Shown here piece by piece: positions 11,245 through 20,711 of a stretch of 64,000 nt of DNA (the first letter of the stretch is position 1; each line of letters opens with the position of its first letter). This DNA comes from Paenibacillus donghaensis (GTDB lineage: Bacteria; Bacillota; Bacilli; Paenibacillales; Paenibacillaceae). The stretch is from assembly GCF_002192415.1 (NCBI RefSeq), contig NZ_CP021780.1, forward strand, positions 7,192,001 through 7,256,000. Reading direction: 5' to 3'. Position numbers and translations under genes: made by a program. A model generated the notes under the pieces. That model ran no database searches and was not told the origin of the DNA. It saw only the letters and a program-made list of their open reading frames with translations.

Positions 11245-12414
11245 ATGATACAGAAGGAGAAAATTCCGCAGCTTGATATCTATCGGGCATTGGCTATCTT
11301 TGCCGTCTTGGCTATTCATGCCACTTCGCGCACTTTGACGGAAATGTCAGGGACACCGCTTTTTTATCCTTTTCTATGGATTAATAAATTTAGCCAATTT
11401 GCAGTGCCATCGTTTATCTTTCTTAGCGGATTTGTATTGTTCTACAATTATATCGACCGTCCACTCGGTGGGAAAATGCTCGGTAAATTCTATACCCGCC
11501 GATTAATTTACATTATTGTTCCGTATATCGTTTTTTCGGTGCTGTATTTCGCGCTCAAAATGACGGATGGACATCTCTGGGGGCTTCCTCTGGCAGAGCA
11601 GGCCTCGAAGTTGGGCAAATATCTGCGGAATGGAACGGCTTATACCCATCTGTATTACATCATTATTATTATTCAGTTCTATGTGCTGTTTCCGCTCCTG
11701 CTATGGCCGTTGCAGAAGCTGCGCCGGCTGGCGGCCTGGGCGCCGCTGATTGGACTGCTACTGCAATGGGGATTCGTACTGTTGAACAAATATATGACCA
11801 ATCACGGCTACTGGGAGCTGTCGAGAGGCAGCTTGGCGATTACGTATTTCTCCTATTTCCTGCTCGGAGCGGGCATTGCGGTATATTATACCCGGCTGAA
11901 GTCATGGCTCGTCGTTTCAAGAGAAGGCTGGCGTTCGGGTAAAGGGGCTGCCTGGATTGCCCTCTGGCTGCTGTGGGCAGCCGCCGGAATGATTCATGTG
12001 GAGCTATGGCATAACAACTATGTCCACAGTACAGTGATTAACAGCTTGTGGTATGATGCCTTTTTCAATCTGCACGCACTGTTATCCTGTCTGGTTCTGT
12101 TCCAAGTATCGTATATGCTGTACGGACAAGGACGGAATTTACTGTCCAGAGTGCTGGTTTCCATTGGGGCTTGCTCCTTCGGAATTTTCCTGCTCCATCC
12201 GGCTGTTCTTTTCTTCTATAGAAAAATACCGTTTCACGGCGGGTACCTGGCCTATATGCTGTCCATTGCCGGCGGCTGGCTGGCGGCGCTGCTGATCTCC
12301 TGGCTGGTTGTACATCTGGCCTTCCGCTACCTGCGTCCGGCCTGGATCATGTTCGGAACAGCGCCTCAGAAGCCGCAGTCCATAACACAGCTACAACAAA
12401 CGGATCGCCGCTGA
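11245..12414 (+). CDS. Acyltransferase 3 family membrane protein (second of a tandem pair)
   Basis: A 389-residue paralogue of the preceding gene with the same N-terminal motif (QLDIYRALAIFAVLAIHATS), the same FIFLSGFVLFYNY and FYTRRLIYI block, and about ten membrane segments. A strong AGGAGG precedes the ATG at 11245. It lies 82 bases after its partner and ends just before a strong two-way terminator. A role in O-acylation of a surface polymer is likely by family. Confidence 0.88.
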   Translation: MIQKEKIPQLDIYRALAIFAVLAIHATSRTLTEMSGTPLFYPFLWINKFSQFAVPSFIFLSGFVLFYNYIDRPLGGKMLGKFYTRRLIYIIVPYIVFSVLYFALKMTDGHLWGLPLAEQASKLGKYLRNGTAYTHLYYIIIIIQFYVLFPLLLWPLQKLRRLAAWAPLIGLLLQWGFVLLNKYMTNHGYWELSRGSLAITYFSYFLLGAGIAVYYTRLKSWLVVSREGWRSGKGAAWIALWLLWAAAGMIHVELWHNNYVHSTVINSLWYDAFFNLHALLSCLVLFQVSYMLYGQGRNLLSRVLVSIGACSFGIFLLHPAVLFFYRKIPFHGGYLAYMLSIAGGWLAALLISWLVVHLAFRYLRPAWIMFGTAPQKPQSITQLQQTDRR

Positions 12415-12421
12415 ACTCATC

Positions 12422-12464
12422 AATAACGCCGGTTCTCTGCATCATGCGGAGAACCGGCGTTATT
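12422..12464. terminator. Bidirectional terminator between convergent operons
   Basis: A perfect 16-bp stem (AATAACGCCGGTTCTC with its complement ending ATT) and an 11-base loop lie between the plus-strand acyltransferase gene and the minus-strand gntK. A-rich and T-rich flanks allow termination from both sides. Confidence 0.9.
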
Positions 12465-12498
12465 GATGTTTGGAAGAGAGCAGAGAGGGGTTGATCGG

Positions 12499-14046
12499 CT
12501 ATTCTCCGGCCTCTTCACGCTGGAACTCGGCAATCGCCTCATACTGACTCTCCAGGCTGCGGAAGACGGAGATATAGATCGGAAGCAGCCGCTTATAGAC
12601 CTTGGCATGTGCTTCAATAGGTTCATGCTGATGCGTAGAACCAATCATCTCGAACACGATGTCCAGCGAGTCTGTATGCCCTGTAGCGTAGAGTCCAAGC
12701 ACAACTGCACCCAGACAGGAGCTCTCGAAGCTCTCGGGAACAACAACTTCCTGGTCAAAAATATCAGCCATCATCTGCCGCCACAAGGAGGAACGGGCAA
12801 AACCGCCTGTCGCCAGGATCTGGCGGGGCCGCCCAATCTGCTCTTCCATCGCCAGCAGCACCGTATACATATTAAAGATGACACCCTCCAGCACGGAGCG
12901 GATCATATGCTCTTTGTGATGATTCATGGTCAGACCGAAAAAAGAACCCCGTGCATCCGGGTTCCACAGCGGCGCCCGTTCGCCGCTGAGATACGGATGG
13001 AACAACAGGCCGCCGCTGCCCGGTGGAACCTGCTCGGCAATCCGGGTCAGCACTTCATAAGGGTCAATCCCGAGCCGTTTCGCTGTCTCCACCTCGGAGG
13101 CAGCCAATTCATCTCTTACCCAGCGGAACAGCATGCCGCCGTTATTAACCGGCCCTCCGATGACCCAGTGCTTATCGGTGAGCGCGTAACAGAAGATCCG
13201 GCCTTTGGGATCCGTAATCGGCCGGTCGACTACCGTGCGGATCGCGCCGCTGGTACCAATCGTGGCAGCGATCACGCCGGGGCGGATTGCCCCGACTCCG
13301 AGATTGGAGAGCACGCCGTCGCTTGCGCCCACTACGCAAGGCGTGGATTCAAGCAGCCCCAGCTCCTCCGCCAGTCCGGGGAGCAGCCCCTGTAGAATCT
13401 CTGTCGTCGGCACAGGGCGGGATAGCCGGTCCGGTGTAATTCCGGCGATCTTCAGCGCCGCCGGGTCCCAGTCCAACTGCTCCAGATTGAACATCCCTGT
13501 AGAAGAGGCGATGGAATGATCAATCACATAGTCTCCGAATAGCCGGGCAATCACATATTCTTTGATGGAGATGAATTTTACTGCCCGGCTGAACAGCTCC
13601 GGCTGCTCTTCGCGCAGCCACATCAGCTTCGTGATTGGCGACATCGGGTGGATCGGTGTTCCGGTCCGCAGATACAGCTCATGCCCGTTCAACTCATGCT
13701 TCAGACGGAGTGCATATTTGGCACTGCGGTTGTCCGCCCAGGTAATGCAGGCGGTCAGCGGTTTCCCTTGGCCATCAACAGCAATCACACTGTGCATGGC
13801 TGAACTGAAGGCGATGAAGAGGACGGCTTGCGGATCAATTGCGCTCTTCGACATGACAGTGGAGACCGTATGCATCACGGCCTGTCTGATCTGTTCCGGG
13901 TCCTGCTCTGCGACTGAGGGGGAAGGCTGATGCAGTGGATATCCCTGGCTGGCCTGAGTGACAATCCGGCCGCTTCGTTCAAACAGCACGGCTTTGGTGC
14001 TGGTGGTGCCAATATCAATGCCAATCATGTACAGTTTATTCAACAT
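12499..14046 (-). CDS. gntK: Gluconokinase (FGGY family)
   Basis: A 515-residue kinase that phosphorylates gluconate to 6-phosphogluconate. The N-terminal phosphate-binding motif MIGIDIGTTSTKAVLF is clear, and later FGGY motifs include CITWADNRS, IGTSGAIR and ILATGGFARS, the C-terminal ATP-binding element. The ATG at 14046 has AGAAGG upstream. It is the last gene of the operon gnd-gntR-gntK, 35 bases after gntR. FGGY kinases can act on other sugars (xylulose, glycerol), but the neighbours gnd and gntR and the Bacillus-type gnt operator upstream support gluconate. No gluconate permease gene is present here. Confidence 0.92.
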   Translation of the reverse strand: MLNKLYMIGIDIGTTSTKAVLFERSGRIVTQASQGYPLHQPSPSVAEQDPEQIRQAVMHTVSTVMSKSAIDPQAVLFIAFSSAMHSVIAVDGQGKPLTACITWADNRSAKYALRLKHELNGHELYLRTGTPIHPMSPITKLMWLREEQPELFSRAVKFISIKEYVIARLFGDYVIDHSIASSTGMFNLEQLDWDPAALKIAGITPDRLSRPVPTTEILQGLLPGLAEELGLLESTPCVVGASDGVLSNLGVGAIRPGVIAATIGTSGAIRTVVDRPITDPKGRIFCYALTDKHWVIGGPVNNGGMLFRWVRDELAASEVETAKRLGIDPYEVLTRIAEQVPPGSGGLLFHPYLSGERAPLWNPDARGSFFGLTMNHHKEHMIRSVLEGVIFNMYTVLLAMEEQIGRPRQILATGGFARSSLWRQMMADIFDQEVVVPESFESSCLGAVVLGLYATGHTDSLDIVFEMIGSTHQHEPIEAHAKVYKRLLPIYISVFRSLESQYEAIAEFQREEAGE

Positions 14047-14081
14047 ACGATCCTTCTTTCTGTCTGGAATGCGGTCCGCGA

Positions 14082-14759
14082 TCAGCTATGCGGCAGGCTG
14101 CGGACCAGCGTTTCTGCAGAATCAGCGAAATACGTCTCCACCGTCCGGCGGATGACCTCTGCATCTCCTGACCGGAGTGCCTGCACAATCGTGTGATGTT
14201 TCTCTGCTACCCAGTTCATATGCTCTGCACCCGCCTGGAAGCTCCGCTGATTCGTGATCAGCATAACAGTCATTACCATCTGGCGAATGCTGTTCCATAG
14301 ATGCAGAATCCGTGTATGATGGGCCTCCAGAATTATGCTCTCGTGAAAAGTGAAGTCTTGCAGGGCAAATTCAACCACATCGCCATATTTGACGGCCAGC
14401 TTCATCTTGTCGATGGATTGCTCCAGCCGGGACAACAGGGACTCCTGCTGCTGCCCGGCTAATCTGGACTGTGCAAAGCTTTCGATCAAGTATCGCACAT
14501 CGTACAGCTCTTCTACCTCTTGCAGATTTAAGCCCAGCACAACAGCCCCCATCCGCTCCAGCCGGATCAGACCTTCCGTAGACAAGGTTCTTAAGGCTTC
14601 CCTGACAGGGGAGCGGCTTGCACCGAATTCCCCGGCGATCCGGTTCTCGGAGAGGATCTCTCCGCGGGGGATCGTTTCATTGATGATTTGCAGCCTCAGC
14701 TCACAAGCGATATATTCCCCAAGGGACACACCCTGCAGCCAGGCTTTTGGAAATTGCAT
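14082..14759 (-). CDS. gntR: GntR-family regulator (FadR/FCD subfamily), gluconate repressor
   Basis: A 225-residue repressor. The N-terminal winged helix (LRLQIINETIPRGEILSEN, ASRSPVREALRTLSTEGLI) is of GntR type. The C-terminal all-helical FCD domain binds the effector, by homology gluconate. The start at 14759 has GGAGG 11 bases upstream and lies after the gnd stop. An ATG at 14777 is possible, but longer versions overlap gnd and lack a ribosome site. A palindrome almost identical to the B. subtilis GntR operator as I remember it lies in front of the operon (15755-15772), which supports autoregulation. Confidence 0.92.
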   Translation of the reverse strand: MQFPKAWLQGVSLGEYIACELRLQIINETIPRGEILSENRIAGEFGASRSPVREALRTLSTEGLIRLERMGAVVLGLNLQEVEELYDVRYLIESFAQSRLAGQQQESLLSRLEQSIDKMKLAVKYGDVVEFALQDFTFHESIILEAHHTRILHLWNSIRQMVMTVMLITNQRSFQAGAEHMNWVAEKHHTIVQALRSGDAEVIRRTVETYFADSAETLVRSLPHS

Positions 14760-14784
14760 GTGAAACGACGCCTCCATCCTGTAT

Positions 14785-15705
14785 TTAGTTCGGTATGTTC
14801 TGGCTGTTATCCCCCGGAACAACGGCATGACCGCCGAATTCATTGCGCAGTGCGGCGACAACCTTGCCGTGAAAAGTATCTTCCTCCAGCGAACGGTAGC
14901 GCATCAGCAGGGAGAGTGCAATGACCGGAGTGCTGACCTCCAGATCGAGTGCGGTCTGTACCGTCCATTTCCCTTCACCCGAGCTCTGCATGACTCCGCG
15001 AATGCCGGCCAGCTTCGGATCTTTGGCAAAAGCACTCTGCGCAAGCTCCATCAGCCAGCCGCGGATCACGGAACCACTCGACCACAGGCGGGCCACATCC
15101 TCATAATTGAAATTATAGCTGCTCTTCTCCAGCAGCTCAAAGCCTTCAGCGATGGACTGCATCATCCCATACTCGATTCCGTTATGAATCATTTTGAGGA
15201 AGTGGCCGCTGCCGCTTTCCCCGGCATAGAGATAGCCGCTGCGGACCGCCAGGTCGCTGAACAACCCTTCAACTTCTGCAAACCTCTCCCGATTGCCACC
15301 GATCATGAAGCAGGCGCCATGCTCTGCTCCTTCCATTCCGCCTGAAGTGCCGGCGTCGAACAGTTGAATACCGCTTTCCCCAAGCTTCTCGGCACGGGCG
15401 ATAGATTCCTTATAATGCGAGTTGCCGCCATCTATGATGATATCTCCTGCATCAAGCAGCACTTCCAGTTGATCAATCACACTTTGCAGCACTGTACCTG
15501 AGGGGAGCATCACCCAGACCACTCTCGGCGGTGTCAGCTGGCAGACCATATCATCTATAGAAGCGGCGGCGACCGCTCCCTTGTTGGCCAATTCGTCGGC
15601 AATTTGTGGCTTAATATCATGGACCACCAGGTCGTGTCCATGCTCTAGCAGGTTTAACACCAAATTAAAGCCCATTTTGCCCAAACCGATCATGCCTAAT
15701 TTCAT
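14785..15705 (-). CDS. gnd: 6-phosphogluconate dehydrogenase, short (NAD-type) form
   Basis: A 306-residue enzyme that oxidatively decarboxylates 6-phosphogluconate to ribulose 5-phosphate. A Rossmann fold opens the protein (MIGLGKMGFNLVLNLLEHG), the substrate signature IIDGGNSHYKES follows, and catalytic Lys lies in HFLKMIHNGIEYGMMQ. At about 300 residues it belongs to the short class (YqeC/GndA-like) rather than the 470-residue class. The ATG at 15705 has AAGGAG 9 bases away; the in-frame ATG at 15709-15711 is only 3 bases from it. It is the first gene of the gnd-gntR-gntK operon. Confidence 0.93.
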   Translation of the reverse strand: MKLGMIGLGKMGFNLVLNLLEHGHDLVVHDIKPQIADELANKGAVAAASIDDMVCQLTPPRVVWVMLPSGTVLQSVIDQLEVLLDAGDIIIDGGNSHYKESIARAEKLGESGIQLFDAGTSGGMEGAEHGACFMIGGNRERFAEVEGLFSDLAVRSGYLYAGESGSGHFLKMIHNGIEYGMMQSIAEGFELLEKSSYNFNYEDVARLWSSGSVIRGWLMELAQSAFAKDPKLAGIRGVMQSSGEGKWTVQTALDLEVSTPVIALSLLMRYRSLEEDTFHGKVVAALRNEFGGHAVVPGDNSQNIPN

Positions 15706-15754
15706 AGCCATTCACTCCTTCATAGAATGTTATTGCCTATGCACCTTATTCAGT

Positions 15755-15772
15755 ATACTTGTATACAACTTG
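15755..15772 (-). promoter_or_regulatory. GntR operator
   Basis: ATACTTGTATACAACTTG differs at only a few positions from the B. subtilis gnt operator (ATACTTGTATACAAGTAT, from memory). It begins 5 bases downstream of the candidate minus-strand -10, where a bound repressor would block initiation. Confidence 0.8.
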
Positions 15773-15777
15773 TGATT

Positions 15778-15807
15778 ATCATACTCCTTACCTGATATTC
15801 TTGTAAA
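15778..15807 (-). promoter_or_regulatory. Candidate sigma-A promoter of gnd-gntR-gntK
   Basis: On the minus strand TTTACA (15807-15802) and TATGAT (15783-15778) are spaced by 18 bases. The GntR operator lies immediately downstream. Confidence 0.55.
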
Positions 15808-15923
15808 CTGTCCTGGACCAGCAGAACCAGAATACGGGTCGAGATCCGGTAGCAGCATGCGTCCCAAGCCGTTTATTTAATAAAAGCTCTGATCAATGGT
15901 ATGCTGTAAGCATAGACCTGATA

Positions 15924-15953
15924 TTGACGCAAAAGTGGGGTCCGTGATACGAT
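15924..15953 (+). promoter_or_regulatory. Candidate promoter of the his operon
   Basis: TTGACG (15924-15929) and TACGAT (15948-15953) are separated by 18 bases, about 90 bases before hisZ. No T-box specifier or AGGGTGG-type antiterminator element was found in the leader. Confidence 0.45.
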
Positions 15954-16041
15954 ATTGTAAATCCTTTAATTTGCTACCACTTTACCATAGTAAAGTAATA
16001 ATAAATAAGCTTATAATGAAACTGACGAGGTGACCGTGAAG

Positions 16042-17259
16042 ATGTCTAAACCGAAGGGATTCGAGAAGCCGTCCGGCGTGCGTGATTATCTGCCCCGGGC
16101 CGTAACCAAGCTGCGCAGAATTGAGCAGGATGTGCTGTTCTGCATGAGCCGCTGGGGCTATCGGCAGATGATGACGCCCACACTGGAATATTATGATACG
16201 GTGGGCGTAGCCAGCTCCACATCGGATCAGAAGCTGTATAAATTGCTGAATAACCGGGGCCAGGCGCTGGTGCTGCGTTCTGAAATGACCGCGCCGGTGG
16301 CCCGGGTGGTCTCTTCCTTGCTCAAAGACGAGCCGCTGCCGCTGCGCTTGTCGTATCACGCGAATGTATTCCGCGCAATTGAGGAGGAAGCAGGCAGAGA
16401 GGCGGAATTCTTCCAGACCGGAGTAGAACTGGTTGGCGATGATTCGCCGGAGGCGGATGCCGAGGTGGTGGCGTTGGCGATTGCTTCGCTGCAGGCTGCA
16501 GGCGTGAAATCCTTCAAAATCGCCATGGGCCATGTCGGCTTCCTGAACGGGCTGTTCCAGGAGGCTGTACCTGGCCTCCCCGAGGCACAGGAGGAGCTGA
16601 AGAGCCATCTGCTGGGCCGCGATTATGTATCCTTTCGCGAGACGCTGCAGCGGCTGCTGCTGCCTGGAGCACAGAAGGACGAGCTGGACGGGCTGCTACG
16701 GCTGCGCGGCGGCAAAGAGATCTGCGGCCAGGCGCTGGAGCTTACCAGCCATCCGCTGGCCCGTGCTTCCATAGAGCATCTGTGCAAGGTATGGGAGGTG
16801 CTGGTATCCTATGGCGTATCCCAGCATGTCTTGATTGACCTGACCATGATTGGCGATTTCTCCTATTATACTGGCATGACCTTCGAGGGATATGCGGCTG
16901 AGCTAGGTTTCCCTGTAGCCAGCGGAGGACGTTATGATAATCTGCTTCAGCAGTTCGGGCGTCCGATTCCCTCTACAGGCTTCTCTCTGAAGACCAACCG
17001 GATTCTGGACGGTGTGGCTGGTGATCCGGAAGCCGAGGAGCTGCCGATTCTGATTCAGTATGATGCGCTGCGACGCAAGGAAGGACTCGAGGAAGCCACC
17101 CGGCTGCGTTTGGAAGGCCACGCTGTTGTTACGCGGCTGGCCAACGAGCCGGAGGAGCTGAAGCAGGTGCACCGCCTTACTGCCGATACGGTAGAAGCAG
17201 AAGGTGAACGGTACGGTGAGGTGTATACGTTTGTGTCTTTTGTAAGTGAGCACGGCTAA
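16042..17259 (+). CDS. hisZ: ATP phosphoribosyltransferase regulatory subunit
   Basis: A 405-residue histidyl-tRNA-synthetase paralogue that lacks the anticodon-binding function and forms a complex with the short HisG, giving feedback control by histidine. The class II synthetase-like motifs are visible (KPSGVRDYLP, the motif 2 region LRSEMTAPVAR, and FSYYTGMTFEGY). The ATG at 16042 has GAGGTG 9 bases upstream; in-frame GTG codons at 16030 and 16036 overlap this site. Its presence goes with the short HisG encoded next. It is the first gene of the histidine operon. Confidence 0.94.
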   Translation: MSKPKGFEKPSGVRDYLPRAVTKLRRIEQDVLFCMSRWGYRQMMTPTLEYYDTVGVASSTSDQKLYKLLNNRGQALVLRSEMTAPVARVVSSLLKDEPLPLRLSYHANVFRAIEEEAGREAEFFQTGVELVGDDSPEADAEVVALAIASLQAAGVKSFKIAMGHVGFLNGLFQEAVPGLPEAQEELKSHLLGRDYVSFRETLQRLLLPGAQKDELDGLLRLRGGKEICGQALELTSHPLARASIEHLCKVWEVLVSYGVSQHVLIDLTMIGDFSYYTGMTFEGYAAELGFPVASGGRYDNLLQQFGRPIPSTGFSLKTNRILDGVAGDPEAEELPILIQYDALRRKEGLEEATRLRLEGHAVVTRLANEPEELKQVHRLTADTVEAEGERYGEVYTFVSFVSEHG

Positions 17260-17340
17260 GCAGGATCGAATACAGCAGAAACGCTCCGGATAAGAGGAGC
17301 TGAACCGATAAATATCAGACGGAAATGGAGGAACTTGAGA

Positions 17341-17988
17341 ATGGCGCAAATACTGAAGGTGGCCATGCCCAAAGGGCGGATTTACAATAAGGCAGCCGAG
17401 CTGTTTCGAATGGCCGGTCTGCCGATCCCCCCGGATGGGGAAGCTTCCCGCAAGCTGGTGATTGAGCTGCCGGAGGCAGGTATGGAATTTATACTGGCCA
17501 AGCCGGTGGATGTGCCTACCTACGTTGAGTATGGCGTGGCAGATATCGGAATTGTCGGCAAGGATGTACTGCTGGAGGAGAATCGTGACGTCTATGAGCT
17601 GCTTGATCTGGGCATTGCCCGCTGCCGGATGTCGATCATCGGGTTGCCTGACTGGCAGCCGGGTATTCAGCAGCGCGTAGCGACCAAGTACCCCAATGTA
17701 GCTTCAAGATATTTCCGCGAGCAGGGGCAGCAGGTAGAGGTCGTTAAGCTGAACGGCTCTATAGAGCTTGCGCCGCTGATCGGCCTGGCGGACCGGATTG
17801 TCGATATGGTCGAGACCGGCCAGACGCTGCGGGACAACGGGCTTATTGAGATGACCAGCATATTTGAGATCACGAGCCGGCTTGTGGCGAACCGCGTGAG
17901 CTACCGGATGAAGAATGTGGAGATCCAGTTGCTGTGTGACCGTCTGCAGGCTGTGATAGGGCAGCCGCAGGTACATACAGGAAGCTGA
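17341..17988 (+). CDS. hisG: ATP phosphoribosyltransferase, short form
   Basis: A 215-residue catalytic subunit of the first step of histidine synthesis, joining ATP and PRPP. The short form lacks the C-terminal regulatory domain and depends on HisZ. Family motifs include [12 protein letters not shown] at the N-terminus, the GIVGKDVL segment and the PRPP-site region [15 protein letters not shown]. The ATG at 17341 follows GGAGG by 8 bases; an in-frame TTG at 17335 is less likely. An 81-base gap separates it from hisZ. Confidence 0.95.
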   Translation: MAQILKVAMPKGRIYNKAAELFRMAGLPIPPDGEASRKLVIELPEAGMEFILAKPVDVPTYVEYGVADIGIVGKDVLLEENRDVYELLDLGIARCRMSIIGLPDWQPGIQQRVATKYPNVASRYFREQGQQVEVVKLNGSIELAPLIGLADRIVDMVETGQTLRDNGLIEMTSIFEITSRLVANRVSYRMKNVEIQLLCDRLQAVIGQPQVHTGS

Positions 17989-18038
17989 AGCTTCTGCCGC
18001 CTTAGCGGACAGGCCGATTGAAAGGGAGGAAACCAGCG

Positions 18039-19346
18039 GTGAAGGTGAAGTCGAGCAAGGAATTCAAGCTGCAGCGGGAAGTCGATTATGGAACCCCGGA
18101 GCAGAACAAGGCTGTTCAGCAGATTGTAGCTGACGTCAAACAAGAAGGAGACGCAGCACTGCTGCGATACACGGAGCGCTTCGACGGCGCTGTACTGGAG
18201 CCAGGGCAGCTGCGTGTGACCCCCGAGGAGCTGCAGGCTGCGTACAGTCGGGTAGAGGAATCGTTCGTCACGGCTATCCGCGCAGCGGCTGCTAACATCC
18301 GTGCCTTCCACGCCAGACAGAAACGCAATTCGTGGATGGATCTGCAGCCGGATGGCACCGTGCTGGGCCAGATTATCCGCCCGCTGAAGCGGGTGGGCGT
18401 GTATGTGCCCGGAGGCAAGGCGGCGTACCCGTCCTCCGTGCTGATGAACGTGATTCCGGCACAGATTGCCGGGGTGCCGGAGATCGTGATGGTGACGCCG
18501 CCGTCTACCGGCGGCACCGCGGGCATCGACCCGTACATTCTCGTAGCCGCCGCAGAGGCGGGCGTGAACGAGATCTACCGGGTCGGTGGAGCCCAGGCGA
18601 TCGCAGCGCTTGCCTTCGGCACGCCTAGCATCACGCCTGTGGACAAGATATGCGGCCCCGGCAACATCTACGTCGCGCTGGCGAAGCGCGAGGTGTACGG
18701 GGTAGTCGATATCGACAGCATTGCCGGTCCCAGCGAGATTGTCGTGCTTGCGGATGATACCGCAGAGCCGGCCTATATCGCGGCTGACCTGCTCTCGCAG
18801 GCGGAGCATGACGAGATGGCCTCTGCCATCCTCGTCACCCCTTCGCAGCGCCTGGCAGAGGCTGTTGCTGCCGAAGTGGAACGGCAGCTGCTCGAACTGC
18901 CGCGGCAAGCTATAGCCCGCGCTTCGGTAGAGAATTACGGCGCGATTATCGTCGTGGAGTCGATGGAGGAAGGCATCTCCGTAGTCAACCAGCTGGCGCC
19001 GGAGCATCTGGAGATTGTGACCGTTGATCCGATGGGCCTGACCGGCAGCATTGAGAATGCCGGCGCGATTTTTCTGGGGCCGTACAGCTCGGAGCCGGTG
19101 GGGGATTATTTTGCCGGACCGAACCATATTATTCCGACCAACGGCACGGCGCGGTTCTCCTCGCCGGTGGACGTGGATGATTTCATCAAGAAATCGAGTC
19201 TCATCTATTACAGCAAGGAAGCGCTCCTGCGTGACGGGGCGACCATTATAGAATTGGCACGGCGTGAGGGGCTGGAAGGCCATGCGCGGGCCATTGAAAT
19301 CCGATTGCAGAATGAAGCGGAAGGCGGGAACACCCATGGAGAATAA
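18039..19346 (+). CDS. hisD: Histidinol dehydrogenase
   Basis: A 435-residue zinc and NAD enzyme that performs the last two oxidations, histidinol to histidine. The signature segment [11 protein letters not shown] is present, with zinc and catalytic residues in [11 protein letters not shown] and [10 protein letters not shown]. The GTG at 18039 lies 9 bases after AAAGGGAGG; the upstream in-frame TTG at 18018 precedes this Shine-Dalgarno and is rejected. The 3' end overlaps hisB by 11 bases. The gene is noticeably richer in GC than the flanking glycolytic genes. Confidence 0.96.
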   Translation: MKVKSSKEFKLQREVDYGTPEQNKAVQQIVADVKQEGDAALLRYTERFDGAVLEPGQLRVTPEELQAAYSRVEESFVTAIRAAAANIRAFHARQKRNSWMDLQPDGTVLGQIIRPLKRVGVYVPGGKAAYPSSVLMNVIPAQIAGVPEIVMVTPPSTGGTAGIDPYILVAAAEAGVNEIYRVGGAQAIAALAFGTPSITPVDKICGPGNIYVALAKREVYGVVDIDSIAGPSEIVVLADDTAEPAYIAADLLSQAEHDEMASAILVTPSQRLAEAVAAEVERQLLELPRQAIARASVENYGAIIVVESMEEGISVVNQLAPEHLEIVTVDPMGLTGSIENAGAIFLGPYSSEPVGDYFAGPNHIIPTNGTARFSSPVDVDDFIKKSSLIYYSKEALLRDGATIIELARREGLEGHARAIEIRLQNEAEGGNTHGE

Positions 19347-19944
19347 TAACGGACAGACGGAACGCCAGGCGGGTATCAGCCGCAAAACTAACGAAACAGA
19401 CATTACGCTCTCCCTTACTATAGATGGAAGCGGTCAGGCGGAGCTGGAGACGGATGTTCCTTTTCTGAATCATATGCTTGATCTGTTCACTAAGCATGGC
19501 CAGTTCGACCTGTCCCTGCAGGGCCGGGGCGATATCGATATCGATGACCACCATACGGTCGAGGACATTGGTATCTGTCTGGGACATGCACTGCGTGAAG
19601 CGCTTGGCGACAAAAAAGGTATTAAACGTTACGCGAGCGTGTTCGTTCCCATGGATGAAGCGCTGGCGCAGGTGGTTATTGACATCAGCAACCGTCCGCA
19701 TTTCGAATACCGTGCCGCTTATCCGTCCCAGCAGGTGGGAAGCTTCTCGACGGAGCTGGTGCAGGAATTCCTCTGGAAGTTCGCGCTGGAAGCGCGGATC
19801 ACGCTGCATGTGATTGTTCACTACGGCTTCAACACTCACCACATGATCGAAGCGGTGTTCAAGGCATTGGGCCGGGCACTGGATGAAGCGACAACGATTG
19901 ATCCCCGTGTGAAGGGTGTGCCTTCCACGAAGGGAGTGCTGTAG
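19336..19944 (+). CDS. hisB: Imidazoleglycerol-phosphate dehydratase
   Basis: A 202-residue manganese enzyme that dehydrates imidazole glycerol phosphate. The two metal-binding motifs [10 protein letters not shown] and the later [15 protein letters not shown] are present, with [13 protein letters not shown] near the N-terminus. It is the monofunctional form, with no fused phosphatase; the phosphatase is the separate PHP-type hisJ. The start at 19336 overlaps hisD, as is usual in this operon. Upstream in-frame ATG codons lie inside hisD and have no ribosome site. Confidence 0.96.
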   Translation: MENNNGQTERQAGISRKTNETDITLSLTIDGSGQAELETDVPFLNHMLDLFTKHGQFDLSLQGRGDIDIDDHHTVEDIGICLGHALREALGDKKGIKRYASVFVPMDEALAQVVIDISNRPHFEYRAAYPSQQVGSFSTELVQEFLWKFALEARITLHVIVHYGFNTHHMIEAVFKALGRALDEATTIDPRVKGVPSTKGVL

Positions 19945-19945
19945 C

Positions 19946-20569
19946 ATGGCGGTAGCCATCGTCGATTATGGCATGGGTAATCTGCACAGTGTCAGCAAGG
20001 CGGTCGAGCGGCTGGGGTATGAGTATCTGATCACCGGCGATGCCGCGGAGATATGGGCTGCGGACAGTGTGATTCTGCCGGGAGTCGGTGCTTTTGGCGA
20101 CGCGATGGCGCATCTGCGGGAGAGCGGGCTGGATGTGGTAGTGAAGCAGTCAGCGGCGGGCAAGCAGCCGCTGCTCGGCATCTGTCTCGGTATGCAACTG
20201 CTGTTCAGCAGAGGCGAAGAGTACGGGGTTCATGAGGGGCTGGATATTTTGCCCGGTGAAGTGCTTCGCTTCGAGCCGCGCGACGGCTACAAGGTGCCGC
20301 ATATGGGTTGGAATAAGCTGAGCTTCCGGCAGCTGGGTAGTCCGCTGTTGGAGGGGCTGGACGAGGGACATGTCTATTTCGTTCACTCCTATCACGCGCT
20401 GGTGGAGCAGCAGCAGGATCTGCTGGCGGTTACCGATTACGGGCAGCCGGTGACGGCAATCGTTGGTCGGGATAATGTATTCGGCATGCAGTTCCATCCG
20501 GAAAAAAGCGGCGAGCTGGGCATCCGGCTGCTGGGTAATTTCTTGAAGCTTAAAGCAGAGCAGGCGTAA
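19946..20569 (+). CDS. hisH: Imidazole glycerol phosphate synthase, glutaminase subunit
   Basis: A 207-residue class I glutamine amidotransferase that supplies ammonia to HisF. The nucleophile motif GICLGMQLL carries the catalytic Cys, and FGMQFHPEKSG carries the His and Glu of the triad. It starts at 19946, 1 base after hisB, with GGGAG 9 bases upstream inside hisB. It precedes a hairpin repeat and then hisA. Its partner hisF lies 2.7 kb downstream because of the repeat-filled gap. Confidence 0.96.
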   Translation: MAVAIVDYGMGNLHSVSKAVERLGYEYLITGDAAEIWAADSVILPGVGAFGDAMAHLRESGLDVVVKQSAAGKQPLLGICLGMQLLFSRGEEYGVHEGLDILPGEVLRFEPRDGYKVPHMGWNKLSFRQLGSPLLEGLDEGHVYFVHSYHALVEQQQDLLAVTDYGQPVTAIVGRDNVFGMQFHPEKSGELGIRLLGNFLKLKAEQA

Positions 20570-20575
20570 GCCGTA

Positions 20576-20680
20576 CTATAGAACGTGAACTTAAGAATGT
20601 TACATCCAAGCTGCCAGAATGCTCTATGCAATAGTCTTTCTGGCAACTCCACTACTCCATTCTTAAGTTCATCTTATATA
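20576..20680. repeat. Hairpin repeat H, copy 1 (TGAACTTAAGAATG arms)
   Basis: 14-bp inverted arms TGAACTTAAGAATG (20586-20599) and its complement (20658-20671) enclose an inner stem TGCCAGAA/TTCTGGCA. A related copy with the same arms and a similar inner part lies at 58620-58727. It fills the hisH-hisA gap. It is either a small MITE-like element or an RNA hairpin; no clear target duplication was found. Confidence 0.75.
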
Positions 20681-20711
20681 AACAGAATGTAACGAAAGCG
20701 GGGAGCGCCAA

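Noticed and set aside
12463..13395. 310-codon plus-strand frame opposite gntK
   Set aside because: It is a shadow of the FGGY kinase gene and has no ribosome site.
15780..16041. T-box riboswitch before the his operon
   Set aside because: No AGGGTGG-type T-box sequence, specifier loop or terminator/antiterminator pair was found.
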